DNA of 64,000 bases from Zygnema cylindricum (taxonomy: Eukaryota; Streptophyta; Zygnematophyceae; Zygnematales; Zygnemataceae), in assembly GCA_037447655.1 (NCBI GenBank), contig JBBHKE010003570.1:29625-93624 (forward strand), given 5' to 3'. Made by a program: the position numbers and the translations under genes. Each line of letters opens with the position of its first letter. The stretch's first letter is position 1. The notes below the pieces were generated by a model, which worked only from the letters and a program-made list of their open reading frames with translations, did not search any database and was not told the origin of the DNA. Of the stretch, positions 12,301 to 21,732 are shown one piece after another.

Positions 12301-15300
12301 ATTTATTTTTTGCTTTTTTAAACTCAAAATTCGAAGATGGGGAAGAGGAGGGGGAGATGGAGGGAGGGAGAGGGAGGGGAGAGGAGCATAGGGAGGACGA
12401 TATAAACTGGGTGGTGGGAATGGGGGAGAGCGAGAGGGAGGAGAGAAAGGAGGAAGAGAAAGGGTAGGAGGGGCAGATGGGGGAGGTGGAGGTCGAAGAA
12501 GAATGGGAGAGGGAGGAGCAGAACGCGGAGGATGCGGAGGATAAGGAAGAGAAGACGGTGGAGGTGGTGGAAATGAGGGAGAAGAGGAAGGTAGGGAGGG
12601 AGAGGGCGTTGGTGGGGGTGGAGGGAAAAAGGGTAGAGGGGAAGCGCCTGGTAGAGAGAGAGGAAGAGAGGCAGGTTGGGATAGATGGGATGGACGAGAG
12701 GGTGGGAGCACGTCTTCTTCTTCGTGCTTTGCTTGCGCTTGAGGGATGGAGGAGGGTGGTGATAGAGCTGAAAAGAAAAAAAAAACGCGAAAAGAAAACA
12801 AGTAAAGGTTAATTAATGTCAATTTTTACAACTATTCGTTCATTTAAAATATAACAATTGTGGAGAATTGTCCACTATGGACTTCACACGTGTGTATTGC
12901 GTAAAAGCTACACCGCCCATCGTTATTAGCGTCAGAAAAATTAGTATGAATGCAAAATTAGAATTAATAATACTAATTTAGTGTAAGGTGACGTGGCAGA
13001 TTTTGGTCCACTTCCTTAAATAATGTTGTTAACTCTATTTTGTGATTTATGGCCAAAAAAGTCACGAGCCAATTAGTGTTATTAACATTAAAAACGATGG
13101 TTGGTGTAGTTGGTTTGACTAATGTGCCGCTCATTGCCATATAAATTTGGTATAGGCGCTTGCATACACTATCGGCTGACTAGCTCAGTTGGTAGAGCTA
13201 ACAATAAGATAATAATAAGGTAGTTGTATACGACTACCAGTAGGCCCCGGGTTCCATCCCCACCTTGGCTTTGACGCCCATGCGATACATTGAAAATCGT
13301 TGATTCTATACAACATTAAGCTACCAGTACCATATGCTTGATTTTTTTGGTTTTTTTTCACAAAATGTAAATTTAATTATTGAATTTCATATTCTGTTCG
13401 GAATCGATAGCCCTCTATATACATGCACCAAATTAGTTTGAATTTAGGGATCGGCAAAAAACTTGAGTTTTTCATAGCATGACATCACTTTCTATGCATT
13501 CTTACCTGTGATTACATCCCATGTATGCACGTTTGTTTAAAAATACATCAGTTACACGTGTTACTGTTAAGCAGTATTTCACTTCTATCCAATTTTGCTT
13601 AACACAACATACTGTTTATTTGTTTTTATTTTTTTGATGTTGCTTGCGAATTATTCACCTAGCACACTTTTACATTTTTCCGTTAATTATGAAAAATTAA
13701 AAGACCAACCAATAGTAAAGTTCAAAAGTCGGGGTTGTCGATGAGAACAATAAATTTAGCAAACACAAAAAGAAATGGCACAAAATTGACATTTAAAGGT
13801 ACTTCAACTTTCCTTCTTTCAACGTTTCGGGAAACATCACCGTCCCCATGTTCAAAGATTATTTCATAAATATCAAAAATCTTGCAAGAACACTTAACAT
13901 TTAGACTGGATAATGTAGGGATCACATTTCTTTTTAAGTTCAAAATGGTTCGACTGCAAATTTCACGAGCCGGTCAAATCTAAATGTTCTTGATCTATAA
14001 AGTATATACCTTGTTATTTTGTACACACAATTTACCATTTATATCGTGAAGACATTTTCCCTCTTTTGCGTACCTTTTTGTCTTCTTTTTGTTGATTTTT
14101 CCCTTATTCTTTGCTTCCAAATTGTTATTTGCCAAAATTCGCCTCTTTTTGTTCTTTAAAAAAATTCTCTAATATCTCCTTTACTTGGCCACTACCGTTA
14201 CCTTCGACAATGTAACAAAATTTTAGGTTTTTTAGTTTTTTTTTAGCCCTTATATGAGCACAATAGGACAAGTACAATAAGCACAGACCCGAAAAACGCA
14301 GGTTATGACATCACAAATAATTTCGTTAGAAGTTTTCCGTTTCCCGTAAAAACATATGCCGCGGTTGTCTTGGTCTTATCTACCGGAAAGGAAAAGAATC
14401 CTTCTTTTGCGGTTTTTTTTACATCTTCAAGGATATAAACGTCACCATTACTTACCATGGCGATGTACACAACCCGTGACGTTTTACAAAAGTTAAAAAC
14501 GTTTATTTTTAACGCGAAATTGGGTATTTTTTGTAAATCATTCATAGTACCACATTTAAAAGACCTTAGAATCCACAAGAAACATTTTAGGGAATTGCCA
14601 GATTTTGCTTGTAGGTTCTTGGGTTTTTTCAAATAATTCGAGTTTAACATTACACACGTTTAGATTAAAGAAGAAAATGATTCAAGACCATAAACAAAGG
14701 TTTCAAGAAATTCAATTTTAACATTAGTATGTGACGATCTATTTTTCGCTCGTTTGTTTCGGATTTTTGTTCTTGTAGCTACACCGCGAATCAATATTAG
14801 CGTATTGAACGCTAATTCGGTTCCCGCAAATTTTTCCCAAATTCTCAAATAGAATTACCCATACTATTTTAAAAAAACCCTAATTTCTAATTAAAGTAAA
14901 TGATTTCTTTGAAAAAAATCAAATTCCCAATTAGCGTTAATAACAGTAATTGTTCTCATACGCAAAAAAAAATTCTACGCTAATAGCGATTCTCGATGTG
15001 GCATAATTAGTTGTGGTTTGGTGAATATGAGTTCGAATCAAGTAACTTGTTATTTTCTGGCTATTAAAATCTTGTACACGCGCCGGGAATCGTCGCATTT
15101 GAAATATCCTCCATCGCATTTGACCTCCGGAAAGTTCCCCTTGTTCGCGACGGCCGCCTTCACCGCCTCCAGAGCCGACTCTGTAGCAGCAATAATCGAA
15201 TGACAAGTGGCAGAGGAGAGAATTTTTTTCGCACGTGTGACTGCAAAAAAAAGAAGGGGAAAAGGAAGGTCAAAGGAGGGCAAAACTTACTGTCTGGCTC

Positions 15301-15375
15301 CGGCATGTCTCCAGTGTAATCTCCCGTTATGAGTGCGACGTGACACACTATCATCAGCACTGTCGCTCTGACCAT
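6097..15375 (-). CDS. Secreted EGF-LysM protein, multi-exon gene
   Basis: A gene split into at least eight exons, read right to left: 15375-15291, 15240-15080, 11860-11723, 11365-11247, 10952-10857, 9576-9469, 7625-7431 and 6381-6097. The order is a signal-peptide-like start, an N-terminal segment with Cys pairs, one EGF-like domain with six cysteines, then LysM-like modules containing GDTC, NPDLNC and INPG words, and a cysteine-rich tail with a stop codon. All joins have GT-AG ends, and phases agree from the EGF exon to the stop. The join from 15080 to 11860 is phase-incompatible, so one or more exons are probably missing between them. LysM domains bind N-acetylglucosamine glycans such as chitin or peptidoglycan; extracellular glycan binding is therefore inferred. 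No kinase or membrane anchor is seen after the LysM region. Confidence 0.85.
6420..7430. other. Intron 7: A/C-biased low-complexity DNA
   Basis: The stretch is built from many TTAACCAAA-like words. Near the exon 8 end it has a C-rich block (about 6440-6490) and a facing G-rich block with GGGTTTTT words (about 6560-6660). No coding signal was seen. Confidence 0.6.
7431..7625 (-). CDS. EGF-LysM gene, exon 7 (LysM 3)
   Basis: Sixty-five codons, phase 0 at both ends, donor exactly GTAAGT. It begins VCIERG, which completes the QQ-VC end of LysM 2. A short proline linker follows, then YDIKPSDSC and FFYINPGIYC, a third LysM-like module, ending SFRPQ. It has no start codon and is easily missed by frame scanning. 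Confidence 0.85.
8590..8650 (+). repeat. tRNA-derived SINE-like unit, copy 1
   Basis: It shares the CGCGTTCAC-GCTT-AGTGAAAGGTCCC core and the GCTCAATTTTC tail with copy 2 at 8803-8862. Its B-box is damaged (CGATCGACCCC). Confidence 0.5.
8650..8800. repeat. ATCGATAT palindromic repeat, copy 1
   Basis: It shares GATATGTACCTAA, GGGTACCCGATAATCGATA and ATATATCGAGAA with 19705-20060. The class is unknown. Confidence 0.55.
8803..8862 (+). repeat. tRNA-derived SINE-like unit, copy 2
   Basis: It has an A-box-like CAGTGGTAAGCGCG and, about 35 bases on, a good B-box GGTTCGAGCCC, the internal promoter layout of tRNA-derived SINEs. The acceptor arms do not pair as in a true tRNA. Confidence 0.55.
9469..9576 (-). 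CDS. EGF-LysM gene, exon 6 (LysM 2 core)
   Basis: Thirty-six codons in phase 0: GDTCSSIAKIF, a serine-rich loop, NPDLNC and SPFQQ. The acceptor CCCCAG follows a pyrimidine-rich intron and the donor is GTGAAA. It completes the module begun in exon 5. Six related partial copies of its 5' part lie in the intron just upstream (9688-10320). Confidence 0.85.
9688..10320 (-). repeat. Six partial copies of the LysM exon 6 start in intron 5
   Basis: Inside a pyrimidine-rich (minus strand) intron, six blocks at about 9688-9726, 9821-9860, 9970-10010, 10083-10125, 10171-10210 and 10282-10320 repeat the acceptor and first 30-40 bases of exon 6. Readings include GDTCPYLGNG (10317 leftward) and SDICASITRLF (near 10210). 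None continues into the second half of the exon or a matching donor, and several have lost the AG or the frame. Confidence 0.8.
10857..10952 (-). CDS. EGF-LysM gene, exon 5 (end of LysM 1, start of LysM 2)
   Basis: Ninety-six bases, phase 0 at both ends. It starts NINCAK directly after the LTQNK of exon 4, continues PPSTVVKV (end of a LysM), then CSIVYAVNK (first strand of the next LysM). The donor is GTAGAA. Confidence 0.8.
11247..11365 (-). CDS. EGF-LysM gene, exon 4 (LysM 1, first part)
   Basis: The acceptor CCAACCCCAG follows a long CT tract, and phase 1 matches the EGF exon. It encodes the LysM opening QTYTVPKGY, then TCDVIFTTYGI and STFLTQNK, ending in phase 0 before GTTTTT. In this first module the usual GD is replaced by GY and two extra residues precede the Cys. 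Confidence 0.85.
11366..11722. repeat. GA/CT microsatellite filling intron 3
   Basis: Almost pure G and A on the plus strand with GAGAGAGG units, so it is pyrimidine on the sense strand of the gene, right up to the exon 4 acceptor. Confidence 0.85.
11723..11860 (-). CDS. EGF-LysM gene, exon 3 (EGF-like domain)
   Basis: One exon of 138 bases with phase 1 at both ends, the usual layout of EGF exons. It holds six cysteines in EGF spacing: SPCTN, NPCGVGKC, TYTCICPMGY and LTCAPG. The acceptor is TTTTTTTGCAG and the donor is GTCTCT. EGF-like domains usually serve extracellular protein contacts. No calcium-binding D-x-(D/N)-E signature was seen at its start. Confidence 0.85.
12320..12780. repeat. 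Purine-rich tract in intron 2
   Basis: G/A-rich on the plus strand, preceded on the minus strand by a good acceptor-like TTTTCTTTTCAG at about 12770. A proline/serine-rich frame runs across it, but such tracts always give these, and I do not call it an exon. Confidence 0.55.
12911..13106. mobile_element. MITE of the TA family, 196 bp
   Basis: The ends are CACCGCCCATCGTTATTAGC and the imperfect reverse complement ending CGATGGTTGGTG, each bordered by TA, the target duplication of Tc1/mariner-type elements. It has no coding capacity. Confidence 0.7.
13172..13275 (+). repeat. tRNA-like sequence, probably SINE head or tRNA pseudogene
   Basis: The start GGCTGACTAGCTCAGTTGG is a good A-box, and CCCGGGTTCCATCCCC is a B-box-like T arm with a changed base. 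The middle is too long and AT-rich for a normal anticodon arm. Confidence 0.5.
13722..14560 (-). other. Candidate missing exons of the EGF-LysM gene
   Basis: Two open stretches at 13722-13943 and 14303-14560 read as similar protein: NV-x3-CK, then GDV, then basic and hydrophobic residues. A canonical GTAAGT donor occurs in the second at about 14458. They lie where phase analysis requires at least one more exon. I could not pin the acceptors. Confidence 0.3.
14782..15000. mobile_element. MITE of the TA family, about 219 bp
   Basis: The left end CACCGCGAATCAATATTAGC is bordered by TA. The right end ACGCTAATAGCGATTCTCGATG is its imperfect reverse complement. It lies in the intron after exon 2. 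Confidence 0.65.
15080..15240 (-). CDS. EGF-LysM gene, exon 2
   Basis: The acceptor TTTTTTTTGCAG precedes the exon, and phase 1 matches exon 1. It encodes about 53 residues with an alanine-rich helix-like run (SALEAVKAAVANKG) and Cys residues in the words SATCHS, VKCDGG and FKCDD. I recognise no family. The proposed donor GTGTAC gives a phase-0 end, which cannot join the EGF exon directly; the donor or a missing exon is therefore open. Confidence 0.6.
15291..15375 (-). CDS. EGF-LysM gene, exon 1 (signal peptide)
   Basis: The start ATG sits in a CACCATGG context. The first residues MVRATVLMIVCHVALITG form a short basic start plus hydrophobic core, as in a secretory signal peptide, followed by an acidic, proline-containing stretch. 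The exon is 85 bases, ends in phase 1 and is followed by the textbook donor GTAAGT. Confidence 0.75.
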
Positions 15376-15779
15376 GGTGAACGCCGTGGCTACGAACTCG
15401 CCACGTCACACTGACGGGAAATTTGTAAACCAAAGGCCACGTGGCAGTGTTCTTCAAACTCAGATCCGTTTATCACTTCTGTTAGGGTTTGGACTGCGGA
15501 AAGAAGTGTTTTATGTGCTGGAGTACACCGCGAATCGTTATTAGTGTCAAAGTCACTAATTTGGGTTCTTAAAAATCTGATTTTTTTTTTCAAATAAGAT
15601 ACATGATTTTAATTTTTCCTTGACGTTAATTAAGGTGCCGTACAAAATAAAGTAAAGCCTGAAAGTAAAATAAAATATAAATAGTGTGGTGTACGGACGA
15701 TTTCAGACCGTACATAACTGTACCTTTTCAAGTCAAAATTTACAAAAAATGAGTTAAGGGTACGTCCCCATGTAATCGG

Positions 15780-16640
15780 TACTTTGATAAAGTATTTTGG
15801 ACTGTAGTGAAGATTCGCCGTACTACTTTGAAGAGCGTCCCAATGTGCGAAAATGAAATCGGAACTTTGACATGTGACGGTCGTAGACGTAGGTACAACT
15901 TGTGACGATTGAAGGCGACTACGAAACTTCCGACGATTAGTGACGCGAACAAAAACAGCGACAGTTGTAGACGCCGAGATTTTTGTGAAATTCCAAATGT
16001 TTAGGGTTGGGTGACATTGTGACGTCACGCTCACTTGTGACAACGTCGACGTCACGGATTGAAGAACTTTCCGCCATGGTTTCCCGATTTCGCTTTTTCT
16101 ACTTTTCTCTCAAGATTTGCCATTACATAAAAATCTAAAAAATTTCAAAAAATATATTTTTTAAAGATCTTTCATTTTATACCAATATTGTCGTGTCTCA
16201 TTTAAAAAGTGTGAGATACAAGCGATAGTATGAGAGGGAGAGAGGAGAGGCGACAACGACGAAAAATTATGCAAAGGACCCATGAATGCAAGTGGAAGTC
16301 CGAGACCCCTGCAATTTTTTTTCCGTACATAGCGCGTGACGGGTACGGTGAAACATAGTGAGGACTCTCCCTCGTCCAAAAAAATCACAAATCGTGTGGC
16401 GCGTGCGTGGTTCGTTTTTCATTCACTGTCTGGGCGGTACTTAACTAAAATCACCCCCTCGAGGTGATTTTAGATGAAGTTTTTTTTGGGCTGGATTTTC
16501 TTGCCCGGGGGTCGAAAAGGGGAAAACGCCAAAATGCGTTCACATAACGACAAACACGCCATACATCCAAAGTATGAATTTGACGTTAACTTTCCTTTGG
16601 TAAAAATGATTTTCTCGTATGGCTAGAGTTTTTTTCAAAG
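15780..16640. repeat. Interspersed repeat R, copy 2
   Basis: It is co-linear with 1-900. It is flanked by two direct copies of about 45 bases (15711-15756 and 16674-16720, around CAAGTCAAAATTTACAAAAAATGA), so it sits within a duplicated part of the surrounding element. Confidence 0.75.
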
Positions 16641-16867
16641 TTCCCTTAATTTTAGGGCAAAAAGATGTCAGAACGTACAAAACTGTACCTTTCAAGTCAA
16701 AATTTACAAAAAATGATTTAAATCAGACGCGCACGCATGGGTAGATTCAAATTTGTAATCGGCCGACGCGTGTCTGTCGCGCGGTCGTCTAATTTGTCTT
16801 TTGTCGTTTAGTTTGTTTAAGTGTTGATTTTGTTGTGTCGGTTTTATTTGTGTCTTGTCTTATTTAA

Positions 16868-17460
16868 GTGTATGTACGGAGGGTCCCGGTCACTGTACGA
16901 TTTTGTGTCGTAGTGATCGTAGTGGTCTTTGTATTGAGGTTGTACTTTGTCGTGTACGTTGCCGACGCGCGTTTCGCGCGCCGCGTCTTATTGGTTGAAT
17001 TGTACTTTGGTACTTGCGGTTCGTTTGAGGTCGCGGTACTGTGACGTCTCATTTGAGTGAATCGAACGTCCGCGAAGATTGATGATGTTTCGCTTCGCGA
17101 CGCACGATTCTAGTTTGTCGGCTAGTTTGTTATTTCGTTAAAGTTTGCGGTCTCGATTAGTTTGGAGTTATTTTGTCTTGTTGTACGATTCTTAGATTCT
17201 TGGTCTCGCGTAGATTCGGTCTTGCGACGACCAGGTTCAGTTTTTTTTTGGTCATTCTACTGTTTTGTGTCTTATTGATTGTAGTGGTCTTTGTTGTGCG
17301 GTAGTACTTTGTCAAAGTACATTCCTGGCGCGCGGTTCGCGCGCCGCGTCAGGTTAGTTAATTTGTACTTAGGTACTTGTGGTACTTTTGAGGTCTCACG
17401 TCTTATTGGTTCATTTTTACTTTGGTACTTGTTGGTTCGTTGGAAGTCTTGAGGTTTCAT
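16868..17460. repeat. Two direct copies of a CG-rich segment
   Basis: About 180 bases from 16868 recur from about 17225. Shared blocks are ATTGTAGTGGTCTTTG-like, GTACTTTGTC, the GCGCG-TTCGCGCGCCGCGTC palindrome and GGTACTTG. The GCGCGC palindromes are unusual in this AT-rich window. Confidence 0.65.
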
Positions 17461-18397
17461 TTTGTCGTGGAGTTTTGGTTGACGTTCGCGTACGTACCTT
17501 TTGATCGTGTACGGCGAGAAATGATATTTCGTGGTGACTGCGTACTTTATTCCTTGTGATTATTTGTACGTTAGTTGTTTGAGGTGTACGCATTTTATGT
17601 ACGTGATGCATTGGAGATGCGTTTGGTGTCGGGGTACTTATTCAGATTCTGTTTGTCGTCGGTCAAGTTACAGGTTGAATATGTTTGAAGTGTACTTTCA
17701 TGTACTTTGTTGTATTACATATTGGTGTAGTTTGATTGGGTAGCGCTAAGCGCGTATTAAGTGTACGGTTGGTTTGTTGTTGTTACGTGACGTTTTAGAG
17801 GAGTATATTGAGGCGTAGGGAGGAAGAGGTTTTCTATCAATGTATCAATCTATCTAGTGAGTTGGTATTGATCCTCCTTGTAGTTTATCAAGGAGTTAGA
17901 GGAATGGAAGGAGCTTGATAGCTTAGTAGAGTTTGAGGAGTTAGAGGAGTTAGAAGTGAGTGTTTTGAGGGTGTGAGGAAATAATGTAAGAAAAGTTCTC
18001 CGTGGAATATATTGGCTTCCTTGGGGTAATCTTTCTCTTGTGTGTATTTTATCATTTATGCTTCCGCTTGCATTTGCACTCAGTTTTACTTTTATTGTAA
18101 ATATCTTATCAACGTGCGCTCCAAAAAACGTGATTAGTCTGACACGTAAATTAGTATAGCATGTACGGATATATTAGATTCGCGACGGCGTACGATTTCT
18201 AATATTTTGTACAGATACATATATTAGTGTACATAATCGTACGGCAAATATTCCATTTTTGCTGTTCCCAAATTAGCATAAACGCCGAAATTAGAGTACA
18301 CTTTTTTTTTTAAATTTTCAAATACTTAATTAGCATCAATTACGGGAAATTTTCTTCAACACTATTTGAACTTTGACACTAATAACAATTCACGGTG

Positions 18398-19704
18398 TAC
18401 TGCACTGTTAGCTTTAGAAGTATGACACGGTATTTCTAACGTGAAAAACGCCTATTCATCTTACATGAAAAATTCAAAAAATTGACGGGATCGAGGCCTC
18501 CGCGTCATCGGGGGCCAAAACTGCCAAAAAATGGTCATACATGTTAGATGTCACAAAAGTCAAAATTTCAAATACCCTAATCCTACATTATTTCTTTTTT
18601 TCAAATTCTGAACACCCTAAATCCGGGCGGGTTATTGAAATTGTTGCCCGGTACCCAAAACACGTTTAAGAAAAAAAAGGTTAGTACTTAACAATAAGTG
18701 GTTCGAATTAGATTATTTGTGTTTTCACTGTAAGCATCATTGTGTGTCATAATTAAAGAATTTGATCCATAAACGCTCTAGCTTTTAGTTATGTTTGGTA
18801 TATTGGTAATGTTCAACCTTACATTTTATTTCGGGTAATTGCCATAACCTTGGAATCTTTTCTATCTAGGTATATTATTCGCTATTTTTTAGCATCGTTC
18901 ACCTGGTAGGATCACCAAGAATCAGTATAAAAGGAAGTTAGGGATAACACCCCAAGTCTTTTTTTGAAATCCACTTACGCCCAATATGTCGCAATTCAAG
19001 AGTCTAAGACCTTCAACTTATCTAGCTAGACCCAGAGGCTCGTAACTTCTAAATCAGAATTACTAATACAAACAATATGACGACCTCTAAAGTGATGGTA
19101 AGTGAATGTGTTCACGAAATTTCACGAGGTTCAGGACGGCAACTATTCTAGGCGGCGTATATTGATGAAATGACATTTTGTTGAAGATTGTTATTTAGAC
19201 AAAACATCAACATGGCATTGAACAGACAAGATGATCACGCGAACTTAGTTACAAATAGAATTGACTTAGTTAATTTTAACCAGACAGACCACGTTGTTCC
19301 GTCACAATTTGGTGAATGTCAATGTGAGTCAACACATATAAGGACATTCTGCATTCGTTCTGTGCGCATGTACATTATTTTTTTGCTCTTTTACCATTAA
19401 TTTTATGCGCATGGGGAATGGGGTAACAAAGGATACTTCCATAAAATGCATCGGTACTACCATAATTGTGGAAAATGACCAACTTCATGTTATCAAGAAG
19501 TTGCTGTAACTTAAAATTATGCTCTACATAATGGAACCATTAGTCAAATAAAAACAAAAGGGGTTAGACCACCACAATTATAACTCTTAGGTGTATATAT
19601 TCTTGAAGTTAACTCAATAAACATTATCTTGAGTACTTTGCTTATATACATTGAAGACACACATATTTACAAATATTCTCAAGGCCCGACAAAATACTTG
19701 CCAC
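18398..19704. other. AT-rich stretch without a recognisable gene
   Basis: No convincing exon, RNA gene or shared repeat was seen. Confidence 0.5.
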
Positions 19705-20060
19705 TAGTGTTGTGTATCGAAGGCTCCTTACTGATATTTGATATGTACCTAATTTTGGGTACCCGATAATCGATACTTTGCTTCAATATATCGAGAAGCT
19801 CAATATCGTGACCTTTAAGCGATAAATTGGCCTATAATTCGATATATTTCTATCGCAATATATCGGAGTTGATGGTAGGTTATTTTTTTTTCAAAAGCCC
19901 TCCCCTTTGTGGCGCGCCCTTGGGGAGGGGGGGGGGGCGCTATACGATATTTTGTACAATTTGTGTACGATTTCTGTACGATTTTCCGTACCATATCGTG
20001 CCCACTAATTATTCAATATTCGATATATCGAATATCCAATATACTGCGATTAATTTTTAC
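19705..20060. repeat. ATCGATAT palindromic repeat, copy 2
   Basis: It matches 8650-8800 and continues further. It carries a GC-rich hairpin-like insert (GGCGCGCCCTTGGGGAGG followed by a G run) at about 19910-19940 and more GATATATCGAATATC palindromes. Confidence 0.55.
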
Positions 20061-20259
20061 CAACATTACTTGCCACTCTATTGAATAAATGTAATTTATG
20101 AAAGTGTCTCCCCGCCGCCATTTAATGCATTTGCTTAACGTGCGAAAACAATTTAATACGCTATTTACTTCAACCCCGTAGAGTAAGCGCACTATAACGG
20201 ATTTTTATTTATCTTAAGGGGCAACATGATATTTTGTTTTAAAAAACCCCAAAAAACCC

Positions 20260-20470
20260 TAAAATTTCGCACCTTAAAGCTGTGACATAATGCGCCACCG
20301 TCCACCCATGGACGACTATTCCTTTGAACAATTTGTTGAACCGATACAGTTGACCGTTTTTGCGATACCTTTACTTCCAAGTATCCGTACAATAACATCG
20401 TACCACACGAACAGGAAAACACAGTCGAACCCAAACTGACGGGACAAAAATGACTACGATACGGGACAAA
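20260..20470 (-). repeat. Interspersed repeat T, copy 2
   Basis: The reverse complement matches 1115-1330. An open frame covers it but the other copy breaks that frame. Confidence 0.55.
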
Positions 20471-20540
20471 ACTACAGTAAAGAACGAGCTTCCGCAACTG
20501 CCGCCGTAAAAAGCTGCAAGTGATGACTTGAAAATAACTA

Positions 20541-21080
20541 CACCGCCAATCGCTATTAGCGTGTAGGTTTCATTAGTGTATACAAATAATTACCGTGGTG
20601 TACGCTATTTAAGAATTTGAAAATTTTGGAAAAAATCATACATTCTAATTGTTTGATTATGGTAATTTGGATCTTTGAAAAAAAAATGTCGGTCGCAAAC
20701 ATGCTTACACTAATATAGGTCTTATTACAAAATCTGACAAATCGTACACAAATCGTACATTCACACGGTCGAAACGCGGCTGTCGGACGAATATGTGCGA
20801 GCGGGATTTTTTACGACCTGGTTTTTTTTCCTTTTTAGAACGCACATTCTCATGCGTCCGCGGTTACTAAAACTAATTTAATGTAATTTTTAACTTAAAA
20901 AGGTACATTTATGTACGGTCTGACACTGACCGTACACCACTCTATTTAAGAGACAACGTACTGAATACAACCCTAAATAGAATAAAGAAAAAAATAGAAT
21001 AAACTACGCTATTTGAGAATAAAACAAAAAAAAAGCGGGACGGGATTAGCGTACACAACGCTAATAGCGATTGGCGGTGT
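20541..21080. mobile_element. Intact-ended TA MITE, 540 bp
   Basis: The ends are perfect inverted repeats: CACCGCCAATCGCTATTAG plus CGT on the left and the exact complement on the right. Both are bordered by TA, and the symmetry extends one base outside (CTA/TAG). The inner right arm matches 15690-15735, so this looks like a deletion derivative of the 2.87-kb element. There is no transposase. Confidence 0.85.
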
Positions 21081-21624
21081 AGCAGCATAGGAAAAAACTG
21101 TGCGAATGAAGCGTGACGCCAATCCGCGAACAGTTCAAATCATACAGTGATGTACTGTACTTCCAACGCAACACTCTCTCCTTTCCTCCCCATTTTCTAT
21201 TTTTCAGTTGTTTGCTATCTCAAAGTTCCCACAAGAAACTTTTATGTTTTCGTCATATTGTTGTAGAATTCTGTTCAGCTTTCCTCCCTCTTCTCCCCTC
21301 CCTCCCCTCCCTTTCTTCTCCGACCTTCCTCTCATCTGCACTCCCTCTCTCATTCCTTCCTACCCTCTCTTCTTTCCTCACTCCCTCCGTTTCCCCTCAT
21401 TTCCCTCTCCCTCTCCCTAATCGTTTCCATACATCGCCCTCCCTCCTTCCCTCCTTGATGTATTCCATCAACTTGTCTTTCTTCTCTCTGCTCCTCTTCC
21501 TACTGCCCCTTTAATCCGACCATGTTTTGTCTTTATTTTGTCTTTTCATGTAATCTTTTTGTCTTTCTTAGGTTTTCTTTGTCCTGACCTCGTTTTCATT
21601 GTTCTTCGTCCTTGTGTGTGTCAG

Positions 21625-21732
21625 GTGGATAAAGCCGATCTATCAAAACTTTTTATTCATCGAATTCCAAAAGGAACTTTCCCAGAAGAGTTGGAACCCC
21701 TTTTTTCTTTTAATGATTTACCCCGTATTCAG
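21625..21732 (+). CDS. RRM-protein exon (first half of RRM)
   Basis: Thirty-six codons in phase 0 between acceptor TGTGTGTCAG and donor GTAGTG. LFIHRIPKGTFPEELEPLF is an RRM opening, with LFIHRI as RNP2-like strand 1 followed by helix 1. RRMs bind single-stranded RNA. A pyrimidine-rich intron (21270-21515) lies upstream. The protein family is not recognised, and the first exons were not found. Confidence 0.7.

Larger units (their letters stand above)
15526..18397. mobile_element. 2.87-kb TA-bordered terminal-inverted-repeat element
   Basis: The left end CACCGCGAATCGTTATTAG and right end CTAATAACAATTCACGGTG are inverted copies (about 28 of 30 bases including flanks), both bordered by TA. Bases 15690-15735 match the inside of the smaller element at 20541-21080 on the opposite strand, which supports one family. 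It contains repeat R copy 2 and a duplicated CG-rich segment. I found no transposase. Confidence 0.6.

Noticed and set aside
12286-12822. Proline-rich protein
   Set aside because: It is low-complexity purine tract translation, with no independent support.
13172-13275. Functional tRNA gene
   Set aside because: The A-box is good, but the central part is too long and the B-box altered; no convincing cloverleaf was found.
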